Source: an uncultured Pseudoxanthomonas sp.
Lineage (GTDB): Bacteria; Pseudomonadota; Gammaproteobacteria; Xanthomonadales; Xanthomonadaceae
Reading direction: 5' to 3'
Length of the DNA: 19,883 nt
NCBI GenBank assembly: GCA_937975725.1
Contig: CALJUL010000132.1
Coordinates: 1-19,883 of the forward strand
Position 1 is the first letter of the stretch; each line of letters opens with the position of its first letter. A program made the position numbers and the translations under genes. Below the pieces are notes generated by a model that saw only the letters and a program-made list of their open reading frames with translations, was not told where the DNA came from and ran no database searches. Positions 10,979 to 17,922 of this stretch are shown in pieces.

Positions 10979-10984
10979 ATTGTA
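10979..10984 (-). promoter_or_regulatory. Possible -10 box of the carA promoter
   Basis: TACAAT on the minus strand is five of six to the sigma-70 -10 consensus in an otherwise GC-rich region. An AT-rich AAAAAATTG segment lies about 20-30 bases upstream. No good -35 hexamer occurs at 16-18 bases; TTGTGG is at 20. Transcription would start near 10972 and give a leader of about 100 bases. Confidence 0.4.
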
Positions 10985-11064
10985 CCGGCCGCGCCTGTTC
11001 AGCGCCACAATTTTTTGCACCCGGCCATGCCTGCCCCACGCATTCAGGATTCCCGCCCTTCCCT

Positions 11065-11229
11065 TGTAGGAGCGATGTGAGTCGCGACCGGATTGCCGGA
11101 AACAGCCCTAGACGCGGATCAAGGCGGATGAACACGGATGAAAGCTTCTCTGATATCCGTGTTCATCCGCGTTGATCCGTGGCCCAAGAGGGCTTCGTTC
11201 TTCCGGTCGCGACTCACGTCGCTCCTACA
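11065..11229. repeat. Paired GTAG-headed REP-like element (compound palindrome)
   Basis: Two 28-base arms, 11065-11092 and 11202-11229, are inverted copies with a single mismatch (11076 T against 11218 G, still a G-U pair in RNA). Each arm starts with GTAG after a T and contains its own short dyad (in the right-hand arm, read outside-in, GCGAC-GTGA-GTCGC). This is the layout of bacterial REP sequences arranged head to head. GTAG-headed REPs are known from Stenotrophomonas and pseudomonads, where RAYT transposases are thought to spread them. The element starts 34 bases after the dapB stop and can fold the dapB mRNA end into a long stem, so it may also act as a terminator or exonuclease block. 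Confidence 0.8.
11115..11179. repeat. Inner inverted repeat nested in the REP pair
   Basis: Between the REP arms, 11115-11139 and 11155-11179 form a second inverted repeat of 25 bases with one mismatch (11123/11171). The arms contain the units GGATGAACACGGAT and ATCCGTGTTCATCC. The 15-base loop (11140-11154) includes AAGCTT. The sequence is unrelated to the outer arms, so the element looks like one palindrome inside another. Confidence 0.8.
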
Positions 11230-11263
11230 GCACAGCCAGGGGCATGCGGCGCGGCGTGAACGG

Positions 11264-11983
11264 TCAATCTAGGAGGTCGCGGACGCGGTACGCGCCGGGG
11301 GCGCGGCCTTGCAGACGGGCGGCCACGTGCAGCGCGCCGCGGGCGAAGACGTCGCGGTGGGTGGCGCGGTGGGTCAGTTCGATGCGCTCGCCGATGCCGG
11401 CGAACTGCACGGTGTGCTCGCCGACGATGTCGCCGGCGCGCAGGCTGGCGTAGCGGACTTCCGCACCGGCGCTGCTCGCCGCCTGGCCCAGGGTCAGCGC
11501 AGTGCCCGAGGGCGCGTCCTTTTTGTGGACGTGATGGGATTCGACGATGTCCACGTCCCAGCCGGGCAAGGCCGCGGCAGCGCGCTCCACCAGCTCGGCC
11601 AGCACCGCCACGCCCAGGCTGAAATTGCTGGCCCAGGCCAGCGGAATGCGGGTGGCCGCCGCGTCCAGCGCCAGGCGCTGGGCTTCGGACAGCCCGGTAG
11701 TGCCAGATACCAATGGCAGACCACGCGCCACGCACAGGGCCAGGATCGGGTCGAAGCCCTCCGGCAGGCTGAAGTCGATGGCCACGTCGAACGCGGGCGC
11801 GCCCGTCAGCTCGGCGGCGGCGAAGAATGGCACACCTTCCATCACCCGCTGCGCCGGCGCGCGCCGGGTCACCGCGGCGGCCACCTGGAAGCGTTCGGGC
11901 TGCTCGGCGGCCAGTCGCAGCAGGGCCTGGCCCATGCGGCCGGACGCACCATGGACGAGGAGACGCGTGGGAGTCGTGGTCAT
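11264..11983 (-). CDS. dapB: 4-hydroxy-tetrahydrodipicolinate reductase
   Basis: DapB reduces 4-hydroxy-tetrahydrodipicolinate with NAD(P)H in the diaminopimelate/lysine pathway, supplying peptidoglycan and lysine. The 239-residue product has the dinucleotide-binding HGASGRMG at residues 11-18. It also has FSLPEG, SGTTGLS and the catalytic block ESHHVHKKDAPSGTAL with His150 and Lys154. It is about 30 residues shorter than the E. coli enzyme (273), with all key motifs kept. The start ATG at 11983 gives MTTTPTRLLVHG. An in-frame ATG ten codons upstream is less likely because it adds a non-family extension. The gene is divergent from the DUF1801 gene with an 86-base gap. The REP-like palindrome follows its stop. 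Confidence 0.96.
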   Translation of the reverse strand: MTTTPTRLLVHGASGRMGQALLRLAAEQPERFQVAAAVTRRAPAQRVMEGVPFFAAAELTGAPAFDVAIDFSLPEGFDPILALCVARGLPLVSGTTGLSEAQRLALDAAATRIPLAWASNFSLGVAVLAELVERAAAALPGWDVDIVESHHVHKKDAPSGTALTLGQAASSAGAEVRYASLRAGDIVGEHTVQFAGIGERIELTHRATHRDVFARGALHVAARLQGRAPGAYRVRDLLD

Positions 11984-12069
11984 GGCAGCATGGTAGCGAG
12001 GCACGGCAGGCAAGGCGACCGCCGCGCCCGCACCCTGCCCGCCCCGTTGCCGGGTCCACAGGAGGCCCC

Positions 12070-12492
12070 ATGCCGGAACCCAAGACCCGCCCGACCGGCG
12101 CTTCCGTCCCCGCGTTCCTGGACGCCCTCGCCGACCCGCGCCGCCGGCAGGATTGCGCGACCCTCGTGGCGTGGATGCAGGACGCCCTGCAGGTGCCGGC
12201 GGAAATGTGGGACGACAGCATCGTCGGTTTCGGCCGCTACCGCCTGCGCTACGCCAACGGCAGCGAACTGGACTGGCCGGCGATCGGCTTCTCGCCGCGC
12301 AAGCAGGACCTGGTGCTGTACCTGGCGCTGGACTTCGCCGGTAGCGACGCCCTGCTGGCCCGGCTGGGCAAGCACCGCACCAGCAAGGCCTGCCTGTACC
12401 TCAAGCGGTTGTCCGACGTGGACGGCGCGGTGCTGCAGGCATTGATCGCCGGTTCCGCGGCGGCCATGGCCGAGCGGCGCACCGATCGTTGA
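12070..12492 (+). CDS. Small DUF1801 (YdhG/YdeI-like fold) protein
   Basis: The 140-residue soluble protein has the DUF1801 pattern: an N-terminal helix with FLDALADPRRRQD, then LVAWMQ. A central block DSIVGFGRYRLRY then precedes WPAIGFSPRKQDLVLYL, and the C-terminal part reads KHRTSKACLYLKRLSDVD. Such proteins are monomeric or dimeric cytosolic proteins of unknown function. The ATG at 12070 is supported by a GGAGG ribosome-binding site at 12061-12065. It stands alone, divergent from dapB and convergent with the yiiM gene. Confidence 0.85.
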   Translation: MPEPKTRPTGASVPAFLDALADPRRRQDCATLVAWMQDALQVPAEMWDDSIVGFGRYRLRYANGSELDWPAIGFSPRKQDLVLYLALDFAGSDALLARLGKHRTSKACLYLKRLSDVDGAVLQALIAGSAAAMAERRTDR

Positions 12493-12914
12493 GGGCGTGC
12501 GGCGAAGTGACTTCTGCTTCGCCTTGCAGGGGTGCGCGACGAAGCGCGGGCGCTGTTCGCAGGCAGGCATAGCGACGGCATTGACCATCTTTGTTTCGAG
12601 TAGCTGTCCGGCACGCGCTGCGTGAAGCCGCGGGAATTCGTCGCAGATGTCGGCAATGGTGTGAGTGCAGATGCCGGTGTCGCTGCCGGCATCCGCACTC
12701 ATGACCGAAAGCGCAGCGTTTGCCGACCTCGCCTGCCGGCTCGACTTCCAATGTGCGCCTGCGGGGAATAGGAAGCATCCCTGCTCTCCCCTCCTTGTCA
12801 GAATCAGCCACCGTCCTGCACGCGTCGCCATGCAGAAGTGCGGCCCATCGAAACCTAGCGCATCGGGGCACTATCCCCGCGCCACGACACCCGTCTCCGC
12901 ACGGCAAGTCCTCC
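12493..12914. other. Convergent gap of 422 bases without a convincing gene
   Basis: The gap lies between the converging DUF1801 and yiiM stops. It holds a small hairpin just after DUF1801 (GGCGAAG 12501-12507 with CTTCGCC 12517-12523) and a larger one at 12662-12701. The minus strand is stop-free over most of the gap and encodes peptides such as MVNAVAMPACEQRPRF. No start with a ribosome-binding site and no recognisable domain was found. It may be a decayed gene or repeat. Confidence 0.5.
12662..12701. repeat. Imperfect 40-base hairpin in the convergent gap
   Basis: TGAGTGC (12662-12668) pairs with GCACTCA (12695-12701), and ATGCCGG (12671-12677) pairs with CCGGCAT (12686-12692). A two-base AG/CC mismatch separates the two stems, and the loop is TGTCGCTG. 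There is no T-run. It could be a bidirectional mRNA end for the two converging genes. Confidence 0.5.
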
Positions 12915-13613
12915 TCAGGCTTCCGGATCGATGCCCGTCAGGCGCTTCTGCCAGTTCTCGGTGCGGCCCTGGGCCAGGCGGCGCTCGAACAACGTGCGCC
13001 ACGAAGGCACCAGCGGCAGCGACAGCACAGCCTCCAGCACGCCGGGCTCCAGCGTGCGGCGGTAGAGCAGTTCGATGAAGCGCGACAGCGGCCATTCGCC
13101 ATGCGGGCGCTCCACCAGCGCCAGCGTATCGCCTGCGCGCACGCGCCCGGCTTCCAGCACGCGGTAGTACCAGCCGGTGCGGCCGCTGTCCTGCACCCGC
13201 CGCGCCATGTCGGCCACGCCGAACCGGTCCGAGAGCTTCCAGCAGGGCTGGCGCGATTGCGAGACTTCCACCAGCGCCGTGCCCAGCCGGAAACAGTCGC
13301 CCAGGCAGACGTCCGGTTCGGTCAGGCCGTGCGTGCTGATGTTCTCGCCGAAGGCGCCGGCCTGCGCCAGCAGCGGATACGCGCCGATCTCGTCGCGCCA
13401 GGCGGCGTAGTGGTCGCGCGGATAGTGGTGGATGGCCTTGTCCGGGCCGCCGTGCACGCGCAGGTCGCCCTGCTCGTCGCCCGCCAGGCCCAGCGCGGCG
13501 ACCGCCACTGCATGGTCCACCGGCTGCTTGGCGATGGCGCTGCGGCTGCCCGGCCGGGTGAAGTCCACCGCTCGCCCGACCAGCACGGCATCCACGGCGA
13601 CCGCCGCGGTCAC
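12915..13613 (-). CDS. yiiM: YiiM-like MOSC-domain protein
   Basis: MOSC proteins bind molybdenum cofactor or handle sulfur. E. coli YiiM is a molybdoenzyme linked to reduction of N-hydroxylated bases such as 6-hydroxylaminopurine. The 232-residue product aligns with YiiM (224) throughout. It has PSAIAK-like SRSAIAK, GLAGDEQGDLRVHGGPDKA and IHHYPRDHY, then AFGENISTHGLTE and SRQPCWKL with the presumed cofactor ligand Cys124. A C-terminal three-helix domain ends WQKRLTGID. The start is GTG at 13613, overlapping the tyrA stop as GTGA, so it is probably translationally coupled to tyrA. No metabolic link to tyrosine synthesis is evident. Confidence 0.88.
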   Translation of the reverse strand: MTAAVAVDAVLVGRAVDFTRPGSRSAIAKQPVDHAVAVAALGLAGDEQGDLRVHGGPDKAIHHYPRDHYAAWRDEIGAYPLLAQAGAFGENISTHGLTEPDVCLGDCFRLGTALVEVSQSRQPCWKLSDRFGVADMARRVQDSGRTGWYYRVLEAGRVRAGDTLALVERPHGEWPLSRFIELLYRRTLEPGVLEAVLSLPLVPSWRTLFERRLAQGRTENWQKRLTGIDPEA

Positions 13614-14764
13614 GGCGCAATGCCTTCCAGCACGCGCCCGATGCCGCTGCCGTCCACTTCCGCGGCCGCCGTGCGCAGGCGCGCCGGGTCAGTGGCGGTG
13701 TCGAAACCGAGTCGGAAATGCACTTCGCCCGCCGGCGTGCGCGAGGAATGCAGCGAGGCGATGCTCACGCCGTGCCGCTCGAACACGTGCAGCAGCGCGC
13801 GCAACGAACCTGGGCGGTCCTCCGGCAGGTGGATGCTGAGCGTGTGCGGATCGCTGAGGTCGGCCAGCAGGTAGCCGAGCCGCTCGTAGGTGTAGTTGCC
13901 TGCTTCCAGCGCCCGGGCGCCGAGCGCGTCGCGGTTGGACAGCAGGAATTCCCGGCGGAAGGCCGCGCGCGCCGCGTCGTCGCCGGCGCCGACCAGCGCC
14001 GCCATCCGCTGCAACTGCGCCGCCAGCGCGTCGAGGATCTCGCTGGCGTGCGGATTGCCGAACTGGATGTCCTCGTAGATCGCCGGATTGAGCGAGAGGA
14101 TGCGCGAGAGGATGGCGGCGTCCATCTCGAACGAGGCCGAGCGGAACGGCATCACCGCCTCCAGCCCGCCGGCCTGCGCCGCCTGCCCGCGCAGCACGCC
14201 GGCCTGCGCCAGGTGGCTGGCATGCACCATCGCCTGCACCAACGCCATGGTGCGGTCGTGCCGCTCCGGCGTGGCGCGGACGCACTCGGCCTCCAGCGCG
14301 GCCAGCAGGCGCTCCAGCCACGGCCGCCAGCGGTCCAGGCGCGCTTCGCACACCACCATCACCCGGCCCTTCAGCGTCGGCGACTTCGGCGGCGCGGTCA
14401 TCGGGTGCAGGCCGACGACCTCGGCCCGCGAACGCAGCATCGCCGCTACCGGCGCGGCCTTCACCGAGGTGACGTCCAGCCACAGCCGGCCGGCTTCCGC
14501 GCCGCCGGCCAAGGCGACGTAGTGGTCGATCAGGGCGGCGGTGCTGCGGATCGGCGCGGAGAACACCAGCACGTCCGCACGCAGCACCAGTTCGTCTTCG
14601 GGGAGCGAGCCGGCGTCGGCCGGGTCGTGCCCGATCACCTCCAGCCCCATCGCATGGCCCAGGAAGCGCCGCAGCCAGCGCCCGTAGGCGCCGGCGCTGC
14701 CGACGATACCGACCACGGGCCGGGCCAGGTCCGGCGCGGCGGCGGAAGCGGGAACGGTCGCCAT
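13610..14764 (-). CDS. tyrA: Prephenate dehydrogenase with C-terminal ACT domain
   Basis: The enzyme converts prephenate with NAD+ to 4-hydroxyphenylpyruvate, the step to tyrosine. The 384-residue product starts with the Rossmann fold GIVGSAGAYGRW. It continues with the catalytic GLHPM, and the helical dimer domain follows with SRILSLNPAIYEDI, whose Arg corresponds to the prephenate-binding Arg of TyrA. Residues about 305-384 form an ACT domain (LSIHLPEDRPGSL...FERHGVSIASLHSSR), which usually binds tyrosine for feedback inhibition. There is no chorismate mutase domain, unlike E. coli TyrA. The ATG at 14764 was chosen as the family-like start; an extension further upstream would run into the preceding gene. 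It begins 11 bases after the upstream stop and overlaps yiiM. Confidence 0.92.
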   Translation of the reverse strand: MATVPASAAAPDLARPVVGIVGSAGAYGRWLRRFLGHAMGLEVIGHDPADAGSLPEDELVLRADVLVFSAPIRSTAALIDHYVALAGGAEAGRLWLDVTSVKAAPVAAMLRSRAEVVGLHPMTAPPKSPTLKGRVMVVCEARLDRWRPWLERLLAALEAECVRATPERHDRTMALVQAMVHASHLAQAGVLRGQAAQAGGLEAVMPFRSASFEMDAAILSRILSLNPAIYEDIQFGNPHASEILDALAAQLQRMAALVGAGDDAARAAFRREFLLSNRDALGARALEAGNYTYERLGYLLADLSDPHTLSIHLPEDRPGSLRALLHVFERHGVSIASLHSSRTPAGEVHFRLGFDTATDPARLRTAAAEVDGSGIGRVLEGIAP

Positions 14765-14775
14765 CTCGCTAGCCG

Positions 14776-16680
14776 TCAGTGCGCCGGGGCGCCGGACGCT
14801 TCGGTCAGGTACACCACCTGCTCGCGCAGGTCCGGCATGATCCGGCGCATCACCCGCGCGAAGCCGTCGTTGTACTCGCCCGAGCACAGCGGCCCCGGCG
14901 TGCGGTCGTCCAGGGTGCGGCGGACGTGCAGGCGGGCGCCGTCACGGCGGAACGTCGAGGCGTAGTTGATCGTGCCTTCGCTCAGCGCGAAGTCGCGCGG
15001 CAGGGACACGATCCGCATGGAGGCCGGGAATTCGAACGTGTATTCCTCGTCCGAGCGGGCCGCGCCACAACTGCTCTCGCCGGCCGGGCGCTCGGGGTCG
15101 CCCAGTTGCGAAGCCACCAGCGAGCCGACCGGGGCGAAGCTCAGGAACCACGGCTGCACCTGGAACCCGCCCGACAGCGGCAGCATCTTCTCCACGTCGA
15201 AGTCGGCGTCCAGGCTGAAGGTATCCAGCAACGGCACCGGATCGTCGTAGCGCACCTTGCCGCTGGCGGTCAGCGCGTTGCGGCGGAAATATTCGCGCAC
15301 CAGCTTGTCCGCCTCGCTGGCGGCGAGGTTGCGGAACTGCGCGCGCGCGGCGACCGCCATGCGGCCGCTCAGTTCCAGCCGGTGCGTGCCCTTCACCGAG
15401 CCGTCGGGCTGGATGCGGACCACCATGCGCGTCTTCTGCCAGTCCGCCCCGGCCTGCGTCACCGGCGTGGTAGCGCCGTCGCGGTGGCCGTCCACCAGCA
15501 GCACCGGTTTGCCTTCCATGCCGTCGGGCAGGCTGCCGAAGGGCACCGTGGCGGCGGTGGAATCGGCGTACAGGTCCAGGCCGGGGATGTAGGTGATGAC
15601 GTGGTTGACCACCGAGGCCACCGGGATGTCCGGCAGCGTGTAGGTGCCTCCGGCGTTGACCAGCGCCTGGGTGCTGTCGATGCCGCGCGCCTTCAGCAGC
15701 GCCTGCAGCAGGGTGGCGTGGTCCTTGCAGTCGCCGATGCGGTTGTCCAGCACCACGTCCAGGTCGCGCGGCACCACCGCGCCCAGCCCGATGCAGTTGC
15801 CGGCGTAGGTGATCCGGGTGGACACCCATTCGTAGAGCTTCTTGGCGACGTCCCTGGGCGCCTTGTCCTTGCCGGCGATCTCGTTCGCCAGCGCGCGGAT
15901 GCGCGGCGTGACCGCCGCCTTGGCGTTGGCCGGGCCGCCGTAGGCCGCGGCGATGTCGGCGTAGCGGGCGAACGTGGAGAACGCATAACCCGGGTAGCGG
16001 TCGGCGGTGAACACGGTGTCGCGCAGGCTTTCCGGCGCGACCGGCTCGCGGTTGCGCCACTGCCATTGCAGGACGCGGCGGCCGCCTCCGGTGCGCGCCG
16101 GAGGCTGGGTCATGTGCCAGTTCCGCCAGTCCGCGCGCATGTCCTCCGGCGCGTCGATGGTCACCTGCACGTCGCCGTAGTAGGCCGCGGGGTTGTAGTT
16201 GCGGATCACCGAGAAGTGACCGGGAAACATGGGCTGCGTGGTGGTCAGCCGGTAGGCGAACACGGTGGTGTCGCCGACCGCCAGTTCCGGGAACACCACG
16301 GTCAGCGTGGTCTGGTCTGAATAGATCGGCGAATCGCCGTCGCGGCCGGTGCTGCTGTGCACCTGGTAGTTGCCCGGCGGCGCGTCGATGCGACGCCCGT
16401 CCGCCTTCAGGGTGTAGGCGCTCACCACCTCGGCCTTCTGGATGCTGGTGCTGTAGCCGACCGAGGCGTCCTTGGCCGCCTCCAGCGCGGTGTCCTTCAG
16501 CACCTTGACCGCGGTTTCCTGCGTCTGCACGAAGCTGCCGTCGGCGTTGACGACGTAGGCGGTGATCTCACGCTCGACCTGGAGGGGCCGGTCGTCGGCG
16601 GCCCGCGCCGACGCCAGCAGGCCCAGCCACGCCATCGCCGCCCATCCCATTCCCTTCCCCAACTGTCGTATGCCGCGCAC
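14776..16680 (-). CDS. Secreted DUF3857 / transglutaminase-like protein
   Basis: The 634-residue protein has a signal peptide (MRGIRQLGKG, then a hydrophobic core ending ASARA at about residue 27) and is predicted periplasmic. A DUF3857 beta-rich domain covers about 50-230. A transglutaminase-like domain follows at about 265-380 with a complete Cys-His-Asp triad: Cys318 in GDCKDHA, His360 in NHVITY and Asp373 in YADSTA. The rest is a beta-sandwich-like region. Such proteins are common in Xanthomonadaceae and Bacteroidetes; their substrates are unknown and could be protease- or amidase-like. The start is GTG at 16680, preceded by a good GGGAGG ribosome-binding sequence. It also supplies the basic signal-peptide n-region, which the ATG at 16650 would lose. 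It heads the minus-strand series with tyrA and yiiM, behind the dnaJ terminator. Confidence 0.87.
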   Translation of the reverse strand: MRGIRQLGKGMGWAAMAWLGLLASARAADDRPLQVEREITAYVVNADGSFVQTQETAVKVLKDTALEAAKDASVGYSTSIQKAEVVSAYTLKADGRRIDAPPGNYQVHSSTGRDGDSPIYSDQTTLTVVFPELAVGDTTVFAYRLTTTQPMFPGHFSVIRNYNPAAYYGDVQVTIDAPEDMRADWRNWHMTQPPARTGGGRRVLQWQWRNREPVAPESLRDTVFTADRYPGYAFSTFARYADIAAAYGGPANAKAAVTPRIRALANEIAGKDKAPRDVAKKLYEWVSTRITYAGNCIGLGAVVPRDLDVVLDNRIGDCKDHATLLQALLKARGIDSTQALVNAGGTYTLPDIPVASVVNHVITYIPGLDLYADSTAATVPFGSLPDGMEGKPVLLVDGHRDGATTPVTQAGADWQKTRMVVRIQPDGSVKGTHRLELSGRMAVAARAQFRNLAASEADKLVREYFRRNALTASGKVRYDDPVPLLDTFSLDADFDVEKMLPLSGGFQVQPWFLSFAPVGSLVASQLGDPERPAGESSCGAARSDEEYTFEFPASMRIVSLPRDFALSEGTINYASTFRRDGARLHVRRTLDDRTPGPLCSGEYNDGFARVMRRIMPDLREQVVYLTEASGAPAH

Positions 16681-16723
16681 GCGCCCTCCCGTGTCCGTCC
16701 GTCGTTGAATCGTCCCGATGCGA

Positions 16724-16749
16724 AACGGCCCCGTGTCTCCACGGGGCCG
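16724..16749 (-). terminator. Terminator hairpin after dnaJ
   Basis: A perfect 11-base stem, ACGGCCCCGTG (16724-16734) with its complement at 16739-16749, surrounds a four-base loop (GAGA on the minus strand). On the minus strand it is followed by TTTCG only, so the T-run is short. It begins 44 bases after the dnaJ stop and separates the heat-shock genes from the DUF3857 operon. Confidence 0.75.
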
Positions 16750-16793
16750 TCGCAGGATGCCATATCCGCCATCCGCCGGGCGGCGCGCCCGGC

Positions 16794-17912
16794 TCAGGAG
16801 GTCATCCGGTCCCAGAAGCCCTTGACGCCGTCCAGGAACGTCGCCGACTTGGGCGAATGCTTGCGCGCCTCGTCGCCGACGAAGGTGGCTTCGAACTTCT
16901 CCAGCAGCTCGCGCTGCTCCGGCGTCAGGTTGACCGGCGTCTCCACCACCACGCGGCAGTACAGGTCGCCCTCGGTGCGGCTGCGCACGGACTTCACGCC
17001 CTTGCCGCGCAGCCGGAACAGCTTGCCGGTCTGGGTCTCGGCGGGGATGCGGATCTCCGCTTCGCCGTGCAGCGTGGGCACGCGTACGGTGTCGCCCAGG
17101 GCCGCCTGCGAGATGCGGATCGGCACTTCGCAGTGCAGGTCGTCGCCGTCGCGCTGGAAGATCTCGTGCTCGCGCACGCGCACTTCCACGTACAGGTCGC
17201 CGGGCGGCGTGCCCGGCGGGCCGGCCTCGCCCTCGCCGGTCAGGCGGATGCGGTCGCCGTTGTCCACGCCGGCCGGGATCTTGACTGACAGGACCTTCTC
17301 TTCCTCCACGCGGCCGGCGCCGTGGCAGTGCGTGCAGGGATTACGGATGGTCTGCCCGCGCCCGCCGCAGGCCGGACAGGTCTGCTGCATGGCGAAAATG
17401 CCGCGCTGCATGCGCACGTTGCCGCGGCCGCCGCAGGTGGTGCAGGTCTCGACCTTGCCGTCGGCCGAGCCCGAGCCCTTGCACGGCGCGCAGGCCGCCA
17501 GGGTGGGAATCTCGATGCGCTTCTCGATGCCGGCGACGGCCTCTTCCAGGTCCAGCTCCATCACGTAGCCGACGTCGGCGCCGCGGCGCGCGGCGCGCGC
17601 GCCGCCACCGCCGAAGATGTTGCCGAAGATGTCCCCGAAGATGTCGCCCATGTCCGGGCCGCCCGGACCGCCGCCACCCATGCCATGCTCGAACGCGGCA
17701 TGGCCGTGCGCATCGTAGGCGCGCCGCTTGGCGCCGTCGGACAGCACCTCGTAGGCTTCCTTGCATTCCTTGAACGCGGCCTCGGCGGCGGCATCGCCCG
17801 GGTTGCGGTCCGGGTGGTGCTTCATCGCGCAGCGGCGGTAGGCCTTCTTCAGGTCGTCGTCGCTGGCGTCGCGGGCCACGCCCAGGACTTCGTAGTAGTC
17901 GCGTTTTGACAT
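16794..17912 (-). CDS. dnaJ: Chaperone DnaJ (type I Hsp40)
   Basis: DnaJ delivers unfolded proteins to DnaK and stimulates its ATPase. The 372 residues (E. coli 376) contain a J domain (1-70) with the HPD tripeptide at 33-35. A Gly/Phe-rich linker rich in GDIFG repeats covers about 76-105. Four zinc-binding CxxCxGxG repeats follow (CAPCKGSG, CTTCGGRG, CPACGGRG, CTHCHGAG), and then the beta-sandwich substrate-binding and dimerisation part. The ATG at 17912 gives MSKRDYYEVLG. Oddly there is no AGG-type ribosome-binding sequence before it; the upstream bases form hairpins. The preceding four-helix-bundle gene ends only 10 bases away, so translation may rely on coupling. Confidence 0.98.
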   Translation of the reverse strand: MSKRDYYEVLGVARDASDDDLKKAYRRCAMKHHPDRNPGDAAAEAAFKECKEAYEVLSDGAKRRAYDAHGHAAFEHGMGGGGPGGPDMGDIFGDIFGNIFGGGGARAARRGADVGYVMELDLEEAVAGIEKRIEIPTLAACAPCKGSGSADGKVETCTTCGGRGNVRMQRGIFAMQQTCPACGGRGQTIRNPCTHCHGAGRVEEEKVLSVKIPAGVDNGDRIRLTGEGEAGPPGTPPGDLYVEVRVREHEIFQRDGDDLHCEVPIRISQAALGDTVRVPTLHGEAEIRIPAETQTGKLFRLRGKGVKSVRSRTEGDLYCRVVVETPVNLTPEQRELLEKFEATFVGDEARKHSPKSATFLDGVKGFWDRMTS

Positions 17913-17922
17913 GGACAGCCAG

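Noticed and set aside
11065..11229. CRISPR repeat or insertion-sequence ends
   Set aside because: There are only two inverted copies of each unit, no direct repeats with spacers and no transposase gene.
11980..12831. 283-codon minus-strand frame covering DUF1801 and the following gap
   Set aside because: It overlaps the DUF1801 gene, which has a GGAGG site and family motifs. The N-terminal part outside it has no recognisable domain.
12720..13874. 384-codon plus-strand frame opposite yiiM and tyrA
   Set aside because: It has no domain and no ribosome-binding site, and it overlaps two well-recognised genes in antisense.
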